From the NCBI GenBank assembly GCA_016169945.1, contig JADLSH010000249.1, positions 620,001 through 684,000 of the forward strand: a stretch of 64,000 nucleotides of DNA, read 5' to 3'. The position numbers and the translations under genes are program-made. Below, piece by piece: positions 34,475 to 46,204 of the stretch. Position 1 is the first letter of the stretch. Every line of letters begins with the position of its first letter. This DNA comes from Trachythela sp. YZ-2020 (Eukaryota > Cnidaria > Anthozoa > Malacalcyonacea > Clavulariidae). The notes beneath the pieces are model-generated. The model worked only from the letters and a program-made list of their open reading frames with translations. It searched no databases and was not told the origin of the DNA.

Positions 34475-34593
34475 CACTAACTTTATAAATACTTGATAGC
34501 TCTATCAGTTCTAAACTGTTCTCTCCAGACGTCCAGTAAGGATCATATCTTAGTGATCAAGTGTTACTACAGGAGGAACCTAAACTAAACTAA
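34475..34593 (-). repeat. SINE-tail unit cut by a TIR element
   Basis: ACTTGATAGCTCTATCAG ... GTGTTACTACAGGAGGAACC ... CTAAACTAA matches the tail unit. It is interrupted by the element at 34594 and resumes at 36533. Confidence 0.8.
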
Positions 34594-36532
34594 GGGGTGG
34601 ACCATTAGATATTTGATGGGGGGTTGCGTGAATTTTTTTGCTCGTTATTTTTTTGCGCTCTTTCAGCTATGTAGGATATTTTTTCAATCGCTAGTTGCTT
34701 GCACGATATTTTTTTCAAAACTTTTTAAACTAGATAATAACTACATCCTCAGCGTCTACAGTAATATCATTGCCCAAGTCGTTCAATAATTTCTTTGAAA
34801 CACGGGATGGACAAGGGACTATAGTTGTGTCCATTGCCTCATCAAAGAGAAAATACCACAGTCTTAATTGGGTACGAGAATCCTGTGAATCCCACCCAAA
34901 CATTTTCCAATTCCTTCATTCTACAAATGGCAGAACAAAGGATGCAATTTGAAAAATCACTTCGGAGCTGCGAACTATGGTGTAGGAAACAGCGCACAAT
35001 GCGGATTTTTTTATTTATCTTTGGCAATGGCATAACAACCTGCAATTTCAACATGGAATGACTACTACAAGAATCGAAGTATTATGGCCTTTATGGGAAA
35101 GTGTCAAATTGTAGACAGTCAATACTCTACAGTTGCATCGTTTTTGGAACGCACAGAAGGACCAGGTGATGTGCCACCAAAGGCCATGTACGAGATGATT
35201 TGCCAATATGTTTGGAAACTTGAAGTGATCAGTGTGTTTTCATCCGGTGTATTGCAAAAGTGTGATGCTGAGATTGCTGGATACAAGCAGGCTGCATGGT
35301 GGAGTGGAAAAAAAGGTATTTTACAGTCTGAGATGATAACATTTTAGCTGCTCCCAATTGATTATTCATTTTTTGGCAATAGATTATCAAGAAAATGCAA
35401 TGGATAGATAAACCACAATTTTGAATATCTTATTGTTCATTCCTATATCAATAATATCATTGGTACTTTTGTATATATAGGTTTATACAAGGATGAGCTG
35501 GCTTTTTTGTCAGAAGAGGTAAGACCACAACTATTAGAAATTGATATGGCTGTGAAAGAGAAGCTACAACGGGCTGTAGAACACACGGATGTAGCCAAAG
35601 AAAAGTACGGGTACTCTGTTTAGTACAAAAGTGCAATTTAAGTGATATTTTATAATTATTGTATTGATATTTATTGTATTGATATGTATTGATATTTTAT
35701 TTCATTTTCATACTAGTCTACGGATTTGTAAATTGTTTAAAATACCAAAAGTCACAGTCGACTTCTTAAAAAATACTTTGGTGTGAATATATCTACCTAT
35801 ATAAAACTATTAATCATGTTTTGTTTATATTGGCTTTCAGAAACTTTAAACAAGAATTATCATTGTTTGTGAATTGCGACTCGTTCTTTTTTTATATAGA
35901 TTTCTAGTATTTTCTACAGTTTTTATATTGTCTAGATATTGACGCGCTAGATTACGCAATAGAAGGTAATGAAGCGATTAATGAGGAAATCCGCTGAAAT
36001 ACGGAACGCAGACGACGCAGTTTCTCAGTAATGAGTATCAATCGTCTTTACAAATACGGCAATCTTCCACTCTCCTCCGCAGAGGCTGTGAGCTATTAAA
36101 AATAATTAGTCGTTTTTAATAGTCAGGTCTCGAGTATTTTCATTAGTCTTACACGATGTTTTCAGGAAAATTTGAGCGCGCGGAGAAAACGCTCCCCCAC
36201 CCTTCTTAAAACTTCGTGTAAGACTAATGAAATTGCTCGAGACCTGACTAATTAAAAACGACTAATTATTTTTAATAGCTCAGAGGAGAGTGGCAATCTA
36301 TATTGTCGCGCGTCAATCTCTCGCTTCGCAGTTCGCCTCGATCATTAAATTAAAACATTTTAAGAGCCAAGACAAAAAGCCTCTGTGGAGGAGAGTGACA
36401 CGACAAACGCAACTTAGCTTGCTCGATATTTTTTCAGTCGCAGTTTATTTGCTCGTTATTTTTTTAGGTGCTTGCTCAATATTTTTTTGGGGATTCACGC
36501 AACCCCCCATAAAATATCTAATGGTCCACCCC
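34594..36532. mobile_element. 1.9-kb TIR element (Harbinger-like?) with exon remnants
   Basis: The left end GGGGTGGACCATTAGATAT and the complement of the right end (ATATCTAATGGTCCACCCC) match. The TIR continues through GGGGGGTTGCGTGAA and into TTTTTT/GCTCG-type subterminal repeats. The flanks are TAA (34591-34593) and TAG (36533-36535), so a TWA target is plausible. The interior holds exon-like open stretches: about 34770-35061, 35084-35347 (WKLEVISVFSSG, KCDAEIAGYKQA) and about 35481-35625 (DELAFLSEEVRPQLLEIDMA). I do not recognise these proteins. A foldback element is nested at 36065-36295. Confidence 0.7.
36065..36295. repeat. Foldback nested in the 1.9-kb TIR element
   Basis: Arms CCACTCTCCTC...GAGCTATTAAAAATAATTAG (from about 36067) and CTAATTATTTTTAATAGCTC...GAGGAGAGTGG (ending about 36293) are inverted copies that extend through CAGGTCTCGAG. 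The loop (36155-36215) is GC-rich. Confidence 0.8.
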
Positions 36533-37275
36533 TAGACTAACTTTATTTATACTGGATAGCTTTATCAGTTCCAAACTGTTCTGCCTAGAAGTGCAGTAAG
36601 GGTAATATCTTGGTGATCCAGTGTTATTACAGGAGGAAACAAACTAAGACTAAGCTAACTTTATTTAAACTGCATAGCTCTATCAGTTCTAAAATGTTCC
36701 GTCCCTAAAAGTGTAGTAAGGGTAATATCTTGGTGATCCAGTGTTACTACAGGAGGAAAGCTGAACTAAACTAACTTTATTTATACGGGATAGCTCTATC
36801 AGTTCTAAAATGTTCTCTCTAGAAGTGTAGTAAGGGTCATATCTTGGTGATCAAGTGTTACTACAGGAGGAAAACTAAACTAAACTAACTTTAATTATAC
36901 TGGATAACTCTATCAGTTCTATAAACTGTTCTCTTTAAAGGCTCAGCAAGGGTCATCTTTTATCAGTCCAGTATTACCATAGGAGAAAAACTAAACTAAA
37001 CTAACTTTATTTATACCAGATAGCTCTACAGTTCTAAACTGTTCTCCCTAGAGGTCCAGTAGAGGCCACCCCTTATTGACACAGAAGGAAACCTAAACTA
37101 GACAAACTTTATAGCTCTATAAGTTCTTAACTGTTCTCCCAAGGCGTCCAGTAAAGGTAATCTATTTTCTTCCTTTGTTACAGCCCAGAGGTTACAGCCG
37201 AGGAGCAGGAAACCTATAAATAAACTAACATTATTTATACTGGATAGCACGATTGCAATCAGTTACAAACTGTCT
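36533..37275 (-). repeat. SINE-tail tandem array (about six units)
   Basis: ACTGGATAGCT or a near copy at about 36550, 36669, 36784, 36899, 37015, 37105 and 37241. Each has AAACTGTTCT, AG-AGGTCCAGTAA and GTGTTACTACAGGAGGAAA. Orientation is minus relative to the full SINE. Confidence 0.8.
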
Positions 37276-37825
37276 CTTCTTCGAGGTCTAGTAAGGTTCA
37301 TCCCTACCAAACACCGCAGGTTTTCTCCAGGTACTCCAGTTTTCATCATTACTAACACTGGATCAAGAAGAGGTGACCCATACGAAACCAGTAGGGGGGG
37401 GGGGGGGCACAATTCAAAACTGATAGAGCTATCCAGTATAGATAAAGTCAGTTTAAATAGTTTTTCCTGCAGTAACATTATAACTTTATAAGAACACTGG
37501 ACCTCTAGAAAGAACAGTTTAGAACTGATAGCGTTATCTAATATAAACAAATTTAGTTTAGTTTAGGTTCCCTCCTGTAGTAACACTGGATCAATAAGAG
37601 ATGACCCTTACTGGACCTCTAGGAAGAAGAGTTTAGAACTGATAGAGCTATCCATTACAAAAAAGTTTAGTTTAGGTTTCCTCTTGTAGTAACACTGGAT
37701 CAATAAGAAATAGCCCTTACTGGACCTCTAGGGAGAACACTTTAGAACTGATAGAGCTATCCATTACATATCATAAAGTTAGTTTAGTTTAGGTTTCCTC
37801 CTGTAGTAACACTGGATCCAGGGCC
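37276..37825 (+). repeat. SINE head fragment and converging plus-strand SINE-tail array
   Basis: A minus-strand SINE-body piece at 37285-37375 (CCAAACACCGCAGG, TACTCCAGTTT) runs into a G13 tract at 37394. From 37420 the tail units run in plus orientation (four copies: GAACTGATAGAGCTATC near 37426, 37522, 37637, 37747), facing the minus-strand array to the left. Together the arrays form a large inverted repeat. Confidence 0.7.
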
Positions 37826-38104
37826 GTCCTCAGAAAATTTTTCAGGGGGGGAAGGAGGGTAAAAAAAATTTTCCGGACTATACAGATTTTAAGATAATAA
37901 ATTATGTTTTTCAAAAAAAATTTACTTTTATTACAGTTTTTTTAATCCTGCTTGTACTGACACAATTTCTGTTTTATGTGTTAGCCATCAAAAAATATAT
38001 AATTTATTTGACTCAAATCTCTCTTTCTGCAAACCGACTGAATCACATAATTTCTGGGGTGTGACACCCTCCAAACCCCTCACACCCCCGGCTGGTCACT
38101 AAGA
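37826..38104. repeat. Insertion inside a SINE-tail unit
   Basis: The tail unit CACTGGATC is interrupted at about 37820 and resumes near 38098 (ACTAAGAGATATGATGACCCTTACAGGACC). The insert begins CAGGGCCGTCC and ends CCCCCGGCTGGTC, with weak inverted-end similarity. No target duplication can be fixed. Confidence 0.45.
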
Positions 38105-38504
38105 GATATGATGACCCTTACAGGACCTCTAGGGAGAACAGTTTAGCACTGACAGAGCCAACTATCTTGTATAAATTCAATTCAAGTTCAGTGCACTTAT
38201 CCTGGGTAAAATTTTGTTCCATATAAGCACTCTCAAAACAAGCAGTAAACAAACAAAGGGACATTCAGGAATGTCGCTAGATAAGAAACGGAAATGTTTA
38301 TCGCTGGAATTCAACAGAGCCACACTCAAAATATTCTTATCTTAAATATCCTTCGGCCATCAGCTATTAAAAATGTTTTTATTTTGCAAAAGAAAACAAA
38401 TTCGACCCGTTCGTGACCGTATGGACACTTTTATCGCTCGCTATCTTTTGTTTAATGTCTCCATGTGCCCACACGTGCATATAATGAAGGTGCTAAAATG
38501 TATC

Positions 38505-38748
38505 TAAACCTAAAATCTTCTTATTTAGACTGCGCAGTTCTATCAGTTCTAAACTGTTCTCATTAGAGATCCAGTAACGGCAATCGCTTATTGTGATCCA
38601 TGTAGCGTTATTACGGAAGGAAACCAAAACTAAACTAACTTTCTTAGTACTGGATATATTGATCAATTCTAAACTGTTCTCCCGCGAGAGGTCCAGTAAC
38701 GGCAATCGCTTATTGGCCCAGTGTTACTACAGGAGGAACCTAAACTAA
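38505..38748 (-). repeat. SINE-tail units (two)
   Basis: CTGTTCTCATTAGAGATCCAGTAA and CTGTTCTCCCGCGAGAGGTCCAGTAA, followed by GTGTTACTACAGGAGGAACC and CTAAACTAA, where a second TIR element starts. Confidence 0.75.
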
Positions 38749-39574
38749 GGGGTGGACCATTAGATTTTTGAGAAGGGGTTGGAAGATTTAAAAAAAAAAT
38801 TCATGCAGGTCTTGAAACAAGAAAAAAAATTCCTACAGGGAAAGTTCAAAGAAAAAAATTCATACTGGGATTGTGTGGGGAAAAAATCTTACAAGTTTAA
38901 GGTTTTCTTTACTTTCGGACGAACATAGCTGTCACGGCATGTTGTCAAAATATGTATTAAACTTGTATGATTCGCATCGTGTAATTTTTTATACTTTTGT
39001 TAAGTTTGCAATGTGGCAAAATCTGGAAGGCTGGAGTGTATTGTGCTCTCTATTTTTTTACTTCATAAACAGCTGACTTAAACAGGAACTTCTGTACACA
39101 CTTAAATCGCATTCGTATTTGGTCACCATATTGAAGATGATATGCTGAACAGAACGTTTGGGATTCTAAAATACACTTCTGTTATTTTGAATAACCATTT
39201 GTCCTGTCTATGAAGAACCACACTTCATCTAACAGCTAACACAAAGTGGATTTGCCGTCACTATTATTAAATTGCACACATTTTAAGTGTAGCCTTTTTA
39301 TTTTATTAAATTGAGACAGTTCCTGTGTTTTTGCATTGCTGTGTAAAAATTGCATTTCTAAATTTCTAAATATTTGAAATATGTCAATTTGACTTGTCGG
39401 GAAAAATTTAAATATGAGGAAAAAAATTTCCTGCAGTGGTCAAGATTATAAAAAAAAAATATGCACAGCATGTCGGCCAAAAAAACAAACCTGCCTTGCT
39501 TATTAGAGAAAAAAATTCTTTCCGAGGGCAATTCTTCCAACCTGCACCCCCTCAAAAATCTAATGATCCACCCC
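38749..39574. mobile_element. 0.8-kb TIR element, same family as 34594-36532
   Basis: It starts GGGGTGGACCATTAGATTTTT and ends AAAAATCTAATGATCCACCCC. As in the larger element, the left flank is SINE-tail CTAAACTAA. The interior has repeats of AAAAAAATTC-(C/A)TRCAGG near both ends and no recognised coding frame (non-autonomous derivative). Confidence 0.75.
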
Positions 39575-39760
39575 TTTATCAGTTCTAAACTGTTCTCCCT
39601 AGAGGTTCAGTAATGATCATCCCTTGTTGGTCCAGTGTTACTTCATGACGAAACCAAAACTAAACTAACTTTATTTATACTGGATAACTCTATCAGTTCT
39701 AAACTGTTCTCCCTAGAGGTCCAGTAAGTCCATCCCTCAGTAAGGATCATATTATATGGT
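39575..39760 (-). repeat. SINE-tail units
   Basis: Two units follow the 0.8-kb element (CAGTTCTAAACTGTTCTCCC ... CCAGTGTTACTTCATG ... ACTGGATAACTCTATCAG). A minus-strand SINE-head fragment may follow at 39805-39850 (CATATTGCAGGAATTG). Confidence 0.75.
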
Positions 39761-40613
39761 CCCTAGGAGTACCTGGTGAAAGCTAAACATGCGACTGACG
39801 CGAAATTATACTCATGCAGCTGGGAACTGCATATTGCAGGAATTGTACCCTGATCAAATGCACTAAAAACTGTGCAAATTAACCCACGCGTCTTATCAGA
39901 CTCCATGAACACCCCCTCAAAGTTTTGCATAATATAAAGCCCGTTTCCCCCCAAAGTTCGCGCGCAGTGACCCGAACGTTATTGGCTGAAACTCAAAAAT
40001 TCGCCGAGCTGAATTTGTTGCCAGCCAATCACATTGCTGCATTGCAGAAACAAAATATTTCTGAATTTATTGGCGAACATTTTTTTGCGGGGCAGCGAAT
40101 TTTGTTTTCTAGTTTACTGTGGCCTTGGCGAAGGTTTATATATATGCAAATTGGATTGCTGAAAAATTATGCAATAGTTGCATGGGAAAATGTAATCTGG
40201 AAATTGCCAATGATACTAATTAAGCAATTCAAATATAGCCACTTTTAGTTTTAAAATGACACTTTAAAGTTATCTTTTTAAAAAAAAATTTCAATGTAAA
40301 AAATAGCTATACTTCAATATATTTTTATATGTTTCGTGTTTCAAAATTTTTACCGGCTAGATTTAAATCTGTGTCGTCGCCAGGAATAAATAATTTTCAA
40401 GGCTTATCTTTTAAAAATAACAGTGTAATCAGTGCTGCGCAATACATAATATTATCTTAATTCAATCCGAGACATTTAGGAAACGCTTGTCAGTGCTTTT
40501 CAAGTACGGAGGACAGGTGCAACGGAGCTTTCGTTGTCCTTAAACTTGACTTAGAAGCCTTCAAATACAAATACTTCACGCTTATTTGGTCAAAACGACA
40601 CAGGCAAGCTAGC
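39761..40613. promoter_or_regulatory. Upstream region of the two-exon plus-strand GPCR
   Basis: No gene recognised. An open frame at 39925-40248 shows no motif. The promoter and 5' UTR of the receptor starting at 40614 must lie here, but no core element can be fixed. Confidence 0.3.
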
Positions 40614-43600
40614 ATGGGAGACACACGGATGTCCAATTCGACCGCAATTCTAAACAATTTTAGCATCGCGATCGGAGGCATCGCAAATTCACAAAATTCA
40701 AGCTGGGATGAAAATGCAAGCTTCGCACACGAAGGGAACCGCTTAATGAACGGCTTATTCATTTTTATTGCCGTGCTGTCATTCGTGGGCAATTTACTAG
40801 TTTTAGTGCTGTTTCTTCGCAATAAAAAGTGGCTAAAACGGACGTACGGACGGCTCGTATTTGCGTTGGCTGTTGTGGACCTATTAACGGCCGTCTGTTT
40901 GTTTGCGACACCGTTGGCTGTTCACCATGAAAACCGCATGGATAGCCCAACCAGTGTAATAGCTAGAGAAATGTATTGTCGACTCCTATGGTCCCACTAC
41001 GTGCTATTTTCGTTCGGCATCACATCCATATACACTTGCCTAGTTCTGACAACCGAACGCTGGATTGCTGTCGCAAAACCTCTTTACGTTCGAAAATATA
41101 AGCCATCGCGTCGAACATTACTCGCCTGCCTTGCCCTGCCGTGGCTAGCAGGGTTTTTGCTCGAAGCAAATGTTGTTAAAGAAACTCGGACGGAAAACTT
41201 TGCGAACGGAACTTTCTCGTGCAAGTGGCGGGCTCAAGAACACACCGGAGAAACAACCCCGGCACTTTTGGCTATAGTATCTTTCCTCGGTGCTATGCTG
41301 ATACCCCTTCTGATTATAGCTGTCATGTATGCGCATATCTTGGTAACGCTAAACCGGCAAAACATGAAACGACAGGTGAGTAAACGAAACGTTTACATGG
41401 TTTACATTACTTGTATTTAAATTCGCGCGGTATTAAAATTCGCGTAGACCATAGGAGCGCGCGAAATAAAAACTGAGCGAAAAGTAGTTTGCGCGAAAAA
41501 AAATTCTGCCCTAACGTACGCGAAAAATAATCCGTGTGTGAAAGCTTGCTATCCGTGACACAAAAATCGATCATCAAATATCGTGATTTACATAGGTTGG
41601 GTGACTTCCCTGTGCTTGATAAACTCGTGAAAGTTGAGATTGGTTGGTTCTCTCCTGTGCTTCGAGGTTTTTTTCCGGACACTCCGGTTTTCCTCCCTCA
41701 CTGAAAACTAACCCTTAGGCAATTTGCAATTTGCACATCGTAGTTTGGCCAAAATAGTGAAAATTGCATATATATCACTTTTCCAAACTATGTTGCAAAC
41801 TCAACATTTAAGGTAAAATTTTGCTTAGTGTTTTGTTCCCTATTTTATTTTTGTACTAAAAGGATGTGTAAAAATCAGAATATAACGTAATGTAACAGAA
41901 TATAATATAATATATTCACGAAATTCGCAACAAAATGACCGCCATTTTGTCAGTGTTTCCACTTTGCAAAATTGAAATTCCCTTAAAATTTTCATTAATA
42001 AAATTTGCGAATCGATTTTTCTTCTCTAATTCGAACCATGCCTTAGGCCTCGAGCACGTGTATCATGAGCCTCTGGCTAGGGCCGGGTGAATTGGTCGAC
42101 CACACCCTGTGTAATCGACATGAAATTAATTACTATTCGCTGATTTATGGTATTGTCTTTCTGGACGACCTTGGGCAAAGAAAAGATAAGCTTCGAGTCT
42201 TTAATTTAGGATCAATCTAACTTCCGGACTTCGCTCGAAACGTCGAAGTTCTTGTTGTATTTTTCAGGTAGATTGATCCTGAAGACCCGAAGCTTATTGT
42301 ATAGACGCTACCTACACTGATGTGTTAAGCGAGACCATTTTTGCTGCAACTTGCAACACAATTTCGGACACAGAGCGATGTTAGGTAAAAAGTATATTCG
42401 CAGAGAAATTGAAAGCATGAATCTCGTTTTACTTCGCCGTTATTTTTCTTGCTAAACATGTCCAGAAGCCGACAAAGAAATGAACGAGAATGATAATATC
42501 GGTGCAGAACTGAAGTGAAACTCGGGCCATGTTCGCTGTGTTTTTCTGTGCGTACATTTCTACATAACATGTCTCTGTGCAGAAATTGCGTTGCAAGTTG
42601 CCGAGGCCGCTTACCGGGATGAAGTCAAGAAACCAAATTTCCGATTTTGTCGCTTAATTTGACGATTTTTACGTAGTTTTATGTTTGTTTAACAAACAAG
42701 CATCAAATATGTTGCTAAACCAATGCTTTTTATTCGGCAAAAAAATCAACAAAATTGTTAAAATATTTGTGTTGCGTGCATGAAATGTGCACTGAAGTTT
42801 TGCAAGAATAGAACACATTGTAATTTCATCTCGGCAAGCGGGATGAAAACTCCATAATCCATATATGAACACACGGAAATATCCGTCCCGCTAGGCGAGA
42901 CGTCTCGGTTAAAGGTGTGCGTCGGATCGGATTGAGGTCTTATAATCCGAGGTTTTACCGAAATTGTCGATTCGAATCCGATCCGATACACAAAAATTGT
43001 GATTCGATCCGACCCGCGAACATTGTTGTTTAAATCCGACCCGATCCGATAAAATTCCAAGCAAAAAAACGAAGCAAACATAAGATAAGCCCATGATCTT
43101 TTCGCTAAATTTTAAGCCTTTTTGATCGTTAAGCTTTTTCCACACTGACAAAATAAGAATAAAATTCGATCCGAAAAAATAGGAACAAAATCCTATCCGA
43201 TAAAAAATGAACAAACGCGTGAAGAGAGTTTAAGTTATAGAGGGGCTAAAAACTGTGGAACAGCCTTTAATGCAAGTAATGTGATACCCGTTTAAGTTAA
43301 TTAATTAAAATTTCCTGATTGTTTATGTTATTAAAAATTTTAATTGTATCTCTTATTTATGTATGCCATAAAGTTTTAACATACCATACCATACCATACC
43401 ATACCATACCATACCATACCATACCATACCATACCATACCATACCATACCATACCATACCATACCATACCATACCATACCATACCATACCATACCATACC
43501 ATGCCATGCCATGCCATGCCATACCTCGTACCCAGGCGCTATATATTTAGCGAATACATAATTCGATCGGATTGGATTGGATTCGCACACCTTTTATTAC

Positions 43601-44481
43601 CATTTGCGTTCAACCTTGAAGCTTGACGATTTTAACGCGTTTGTTTACTTTTCAAATATGAACGTTTGCTAACCGAACATGAACGTTTGCTAACAAAACG
43701 TACACCTTAGAAAAATTAGATTTTTCGATTTTTTGGTGAAATATGGATATGTTTTTTATCCTTATGTATATCTTTCATTTTATCTTGCAAAATAACTTAA
43801 AGTTTGCAAGCGTAACATTCGAAAATGTGGAAAATTGCTTAAAACGTGGCAAACAAACATGCTTGTATGTGCACAACATGAACATTTCTCACGCCAAACC
43901 ACTTACCACTGTGGCCAAACGTGCAACTTTCATTGTCAAAAGTGACACGGGGCGTGACCAAAAGTTCACATTTGAAAAGTAAACAACCCGCGAACAGGCT
44001 GCGAAGGAGACTAGTTTGAACGCAAATAGTAATAATAGTATTAATTGGTAAGCGATCGAGATCATATGAACAGGCCCTAAGACGGATGATCCGTCAGATA
44101 GGTAACGACGGTCCATTACTACCATTAAATTACTATTTCATATTTCAGAATTCCTTCACAGCAGATAGTGTCCATCCCACGTCTACCTTCTATAAACTGG
44201 CTCTAAGGCGTGCCACCAAAATGGCTGCATGCGCAACATTTGCTGTGGTGATCTGCTGGCTACCATGTCAGACATACTCGCTGGCGGCTCAACTGGGTTA
44301 CGCACCAACGGAGACAACCCTACATCAAGTTTTAAACCTGTTAGCGTTCTTCAATTCCTGTTTAAATCCTGTTTTATACGCATTCACAAACGGTTTGTTT
44401 AGAAAGAAATTTTCAGAGGTGTTTACAAGAATTAGCTGTCATAATCCTTCAGCGAACGACCTGCCTTCGACTCTTGTTTAA
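40614..44481 (+). CDS. Class A (rhodopsin-like) GPCR, two exons
   Basis: Exon 1 is 40614-41375 (254 codons, ends GACAG|GTGAGT) and exon 2 is 44149-44481 (110 codons plus TAA, after ATATTTCAG). The join is phase 0 in ICL3, and the product is 364 aa. The extracellular N-terminus (about 45 aa) has N-glycosylation sequons at 8 (NST), 15 (NFS), 28 (NSS) and 34 (NAS). TM1 has GN at 59-60; TM2 ALAVVDL; Cys122 at the top of TM3; ERW at 148-150 in place of DRY; TM4 LPWLAGF; ECL2 Cys in FSCKW; TM6 CWLPCQTY; TM7 NPVLY. The C-tail is short. The 2.77-kb intron is full of mobile DNA. It is a paralogue of the intronless receptors at 50.8, 56.2 and 61.3 kb. Ligand unknown. Confidence 0.88.
42180..42300. repeat. 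Foldback repeat with CGAAACGTCGAAGTTCTT core
   Basis: Outer arms GATAAGCTTCGAGTCTT ... GGATCAATCTA and TAGATTGATCC ... AAGCTTAT are inverted copies around TTCGCTCGAAACGTCGAAG. Confidence 0.75.
42337..42608 (+). repeat. TIR MITE, copy 1 of an inverted pair
   Basis: The left end TTTTGCTGCAACTTGCAA matches the complement of the right end (TTGCAAGTTGC). The interior resembles the reverse complement of 45750-46005 (for example ACATCGCTCTGTG and TTTCTTTGTCGGCTTCTGG-type stretches). Confidence 0.7.
42914..43591. mobile_element. TIR element with GATCCGATCC repeats
   Basis: The left end GGTGTGCGTCGGATCGGATTG matches the complement of the right end (GGTGTGCGAATCCAATCC). ATCCGATCCGA/ATCCGACC motifs recur at 42950-43060 and 43165-43200. 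It encloses the ATACC microsatellite. No ORF. Confidence 0.6.
43380..43525 (+). repeat. (ATACC)n microsatellite
   Basis: About 24 ATACC units are followed by four ATGCC units and one ATACC (about 29 units). The YHTIP/GMVWY ORFs across it are translations of the repeat. Confidence 0.97.
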
Positions 44482-44529
44482 AGCATGGTTTTCATTTATC
44501 GCCGATGGTCGGCGATGGTCGGTGATGGT

Positions 44530-45072
44530 CAGTGTTAGTCAGTAACGAAGTAAATTTACTTCGTTACTTTACTTAAGTAAAAAAATCAGTATTTACTTCC
44601 AGTCATTTTGACCGGAGACCTATCGGCCGTGTGACGAAGTATTTTTTTATGAAGTACTTTTTACTTGTAACGAAATACGATTTTTGGTAAATATTTACTT
44701 TTTTACTTCGTTACTTTTGTTATATTTTGGCGAAGTAAAAAAGTATTTCTCAAAGCGAAGTCAGCGGTGATGTGAGCGGACTGGTGGGAATGAGAGCTGA
44801 GTGTTCTATTCCTGCTTTAACCTTTGCATTAGCAATTGTCATTTGTCAAGTGAAATGGTTTGCGAATTTATATTTTATTTCAGTAGTACTTTTACTTAAG
44901 TATATTTCCCCCGCAATACTTTTCTTTACTTAAATAAAATTTTCAGGCAATATTTTTACTTTTACTTAAGTAAAATTTTCAGTCAGTTCTTTTACTTCTG
45001 CTTAAGTAAAAATTGAGGTGTTACTTTTCACTTTTACTTAAGTAAAAAGTTTGAGTACTTTGCTGAACACTG
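44530..45072. mobile_element. hAT-type MITE after the GPCR, 8-bp target duplication
   Basis: It begins CAGTGTTAGTCAGTAACGAAG and ends GCTGAACACTG. The flanks GTGATGGT (44522-44529) and GCGATGGT (45073-45080) differ at one base. The interior is full of TTACTTAAGTAAA palindromes. 543 nt, no ORF. Confidence 0.8.
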
Positions 45073-45083
45073 GCGATGGTCGG

Positions 45084-45537
45084 CGATACATTGTTATTGA
45101 TCATTGAAGGAGAAAATTATTTCTGTAGACAAAGTATTTTATTCATCAATGATCAAAAACAATGGCACTGTAAGAGCATCGCCGACTGTCACCGATTAAT
45201 GAAACCAGGCTTAAAACTGGCAAGAGATTTCAAATTAGCCTTCGAGCAGGCCGAAGTTAATGGTATTAAAAAGTTGGAGTCAATTGACCGTTTCAACAAA
45301 AATGACGCCATCTTGAACATCAATATACACTGAAGGATTATGGGTGTTGTTTTTCCTTTGTTTTTGGCTCGTGAATTATAATTAATAAGAGTTTGAAATA
45401 CATTTCTATCATGTTGCATTATCAACATTATTCGGATCATCCGATAACAGATCATTTGCGTCACAATTTGTTATGTATTTTTGTCATAAAGTATTGATTA
45501 AAAGACACATTATATAGGTTCTTATCAGTAGCATATA
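45084..45537. other. Conserved leader of the tandem unit
   Basis: It matches 54682-55130 and 59753-60225. An 85-codon frame (45076-45333) is broken by an extra A in unit 2 and by a stop in unit 3, so it is probably non-coding. Confidence 0.7.
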
Positions 45538-45749
45538 CATTGTTTGATAAACCGCGATCTGACAGACCATGCAACTATATATATTAAGATTGCCAAAGGC
45601 CATAAAAAAAGATTTATATACCTATATACGAACCAACTGCGTGCTTTAAAATGGCGCAATGTCAGGGTCATTGAAAATTTTGATGCAAAGTAACAATTAT
45701 CTCGACTAGAAATATTTAAACTGCACTAAAGGCCATGTTAAGTGGCAAT

Positions 45750-46005
45750 TCTTGCTTCAACTTGCAACGCAATTTCAGCACAGAGCCATGTTATGTAGAA
45801 ATGTACGCACAGAATAGTAGTGAACATGCATGCACGGTCCACGTTTCACTTCACTGATATTATCATTCTCATTCATTTCTTTGCTGGCTTCTGGGCATGT
45901 TTAGCAAGAGAAATATCGACGAACTAAAACGAGATTCATGCTCACAATTTCTCTGCGAATATACTTTTTACCTAACATCGCTCTGTGTTATGCTAGCGCC
46001 TCGAC
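45750..46005 (-). repeat. TIR MITE, copy 2 of an inverted pair
   Basis: CTTCAACTTGCAACGCAATTTC, ACAGAGCCATGTTATGTAGAAA and ACCTAACATCGCTCTGTG match, in inverted order, the MITE at 42337-42608. Confidence 0.65.
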
Positions 46006-46204
46006 CAACTCTTAAGGCCCAGACACACCGGACGCGATTCGGCAACGCGACGCGATTTTTCAGTTTTTAAAAGTAAATAAAACCGTCTATGGAACGAAAT
46101 TTTAAAAGATATGCAGACCAAATAACTCAAACTGTTATAGCGCTTCTGAATATTTGAAAAACATAAAACAGGATCAAAGTTATATGTCAGTCAAAATCGA
46201 AAAA

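Larger units (their letters stand above)
41376..44148. other. Intron of the GPCR, repeat-filled
   Basis: It contains a SINE-like piece with GTGCTTCGAGGTTTTTTTCCGG (about 41655-41700), a foldback at 42175-42305, a TIR MITE at 42337-42608 and a TIR element at 42914-43591 with the ATACC microsatellite. Confidence 0.7.

Noticed and set aside
37826..38104. hAT insertion in a SINE unit
   Set aside because: The ends look slightly inverted (CAGGGCCG / CGGCTGG), but no 8-bp target duplication could be found; left as an unclassified insertion.
43319..43590. ORFs of repeated YHTIP or GMVWY on both strands
   Set aside because: They are translations of the ATACC microsatellite.
45076..45333. 85-codon frame at the start of tandem unit 1 as a gene
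   Set aside because: The frame is shifted by an extra base in unit 2 and stopped in unit 3, although the DNA is conserved; no known motif.
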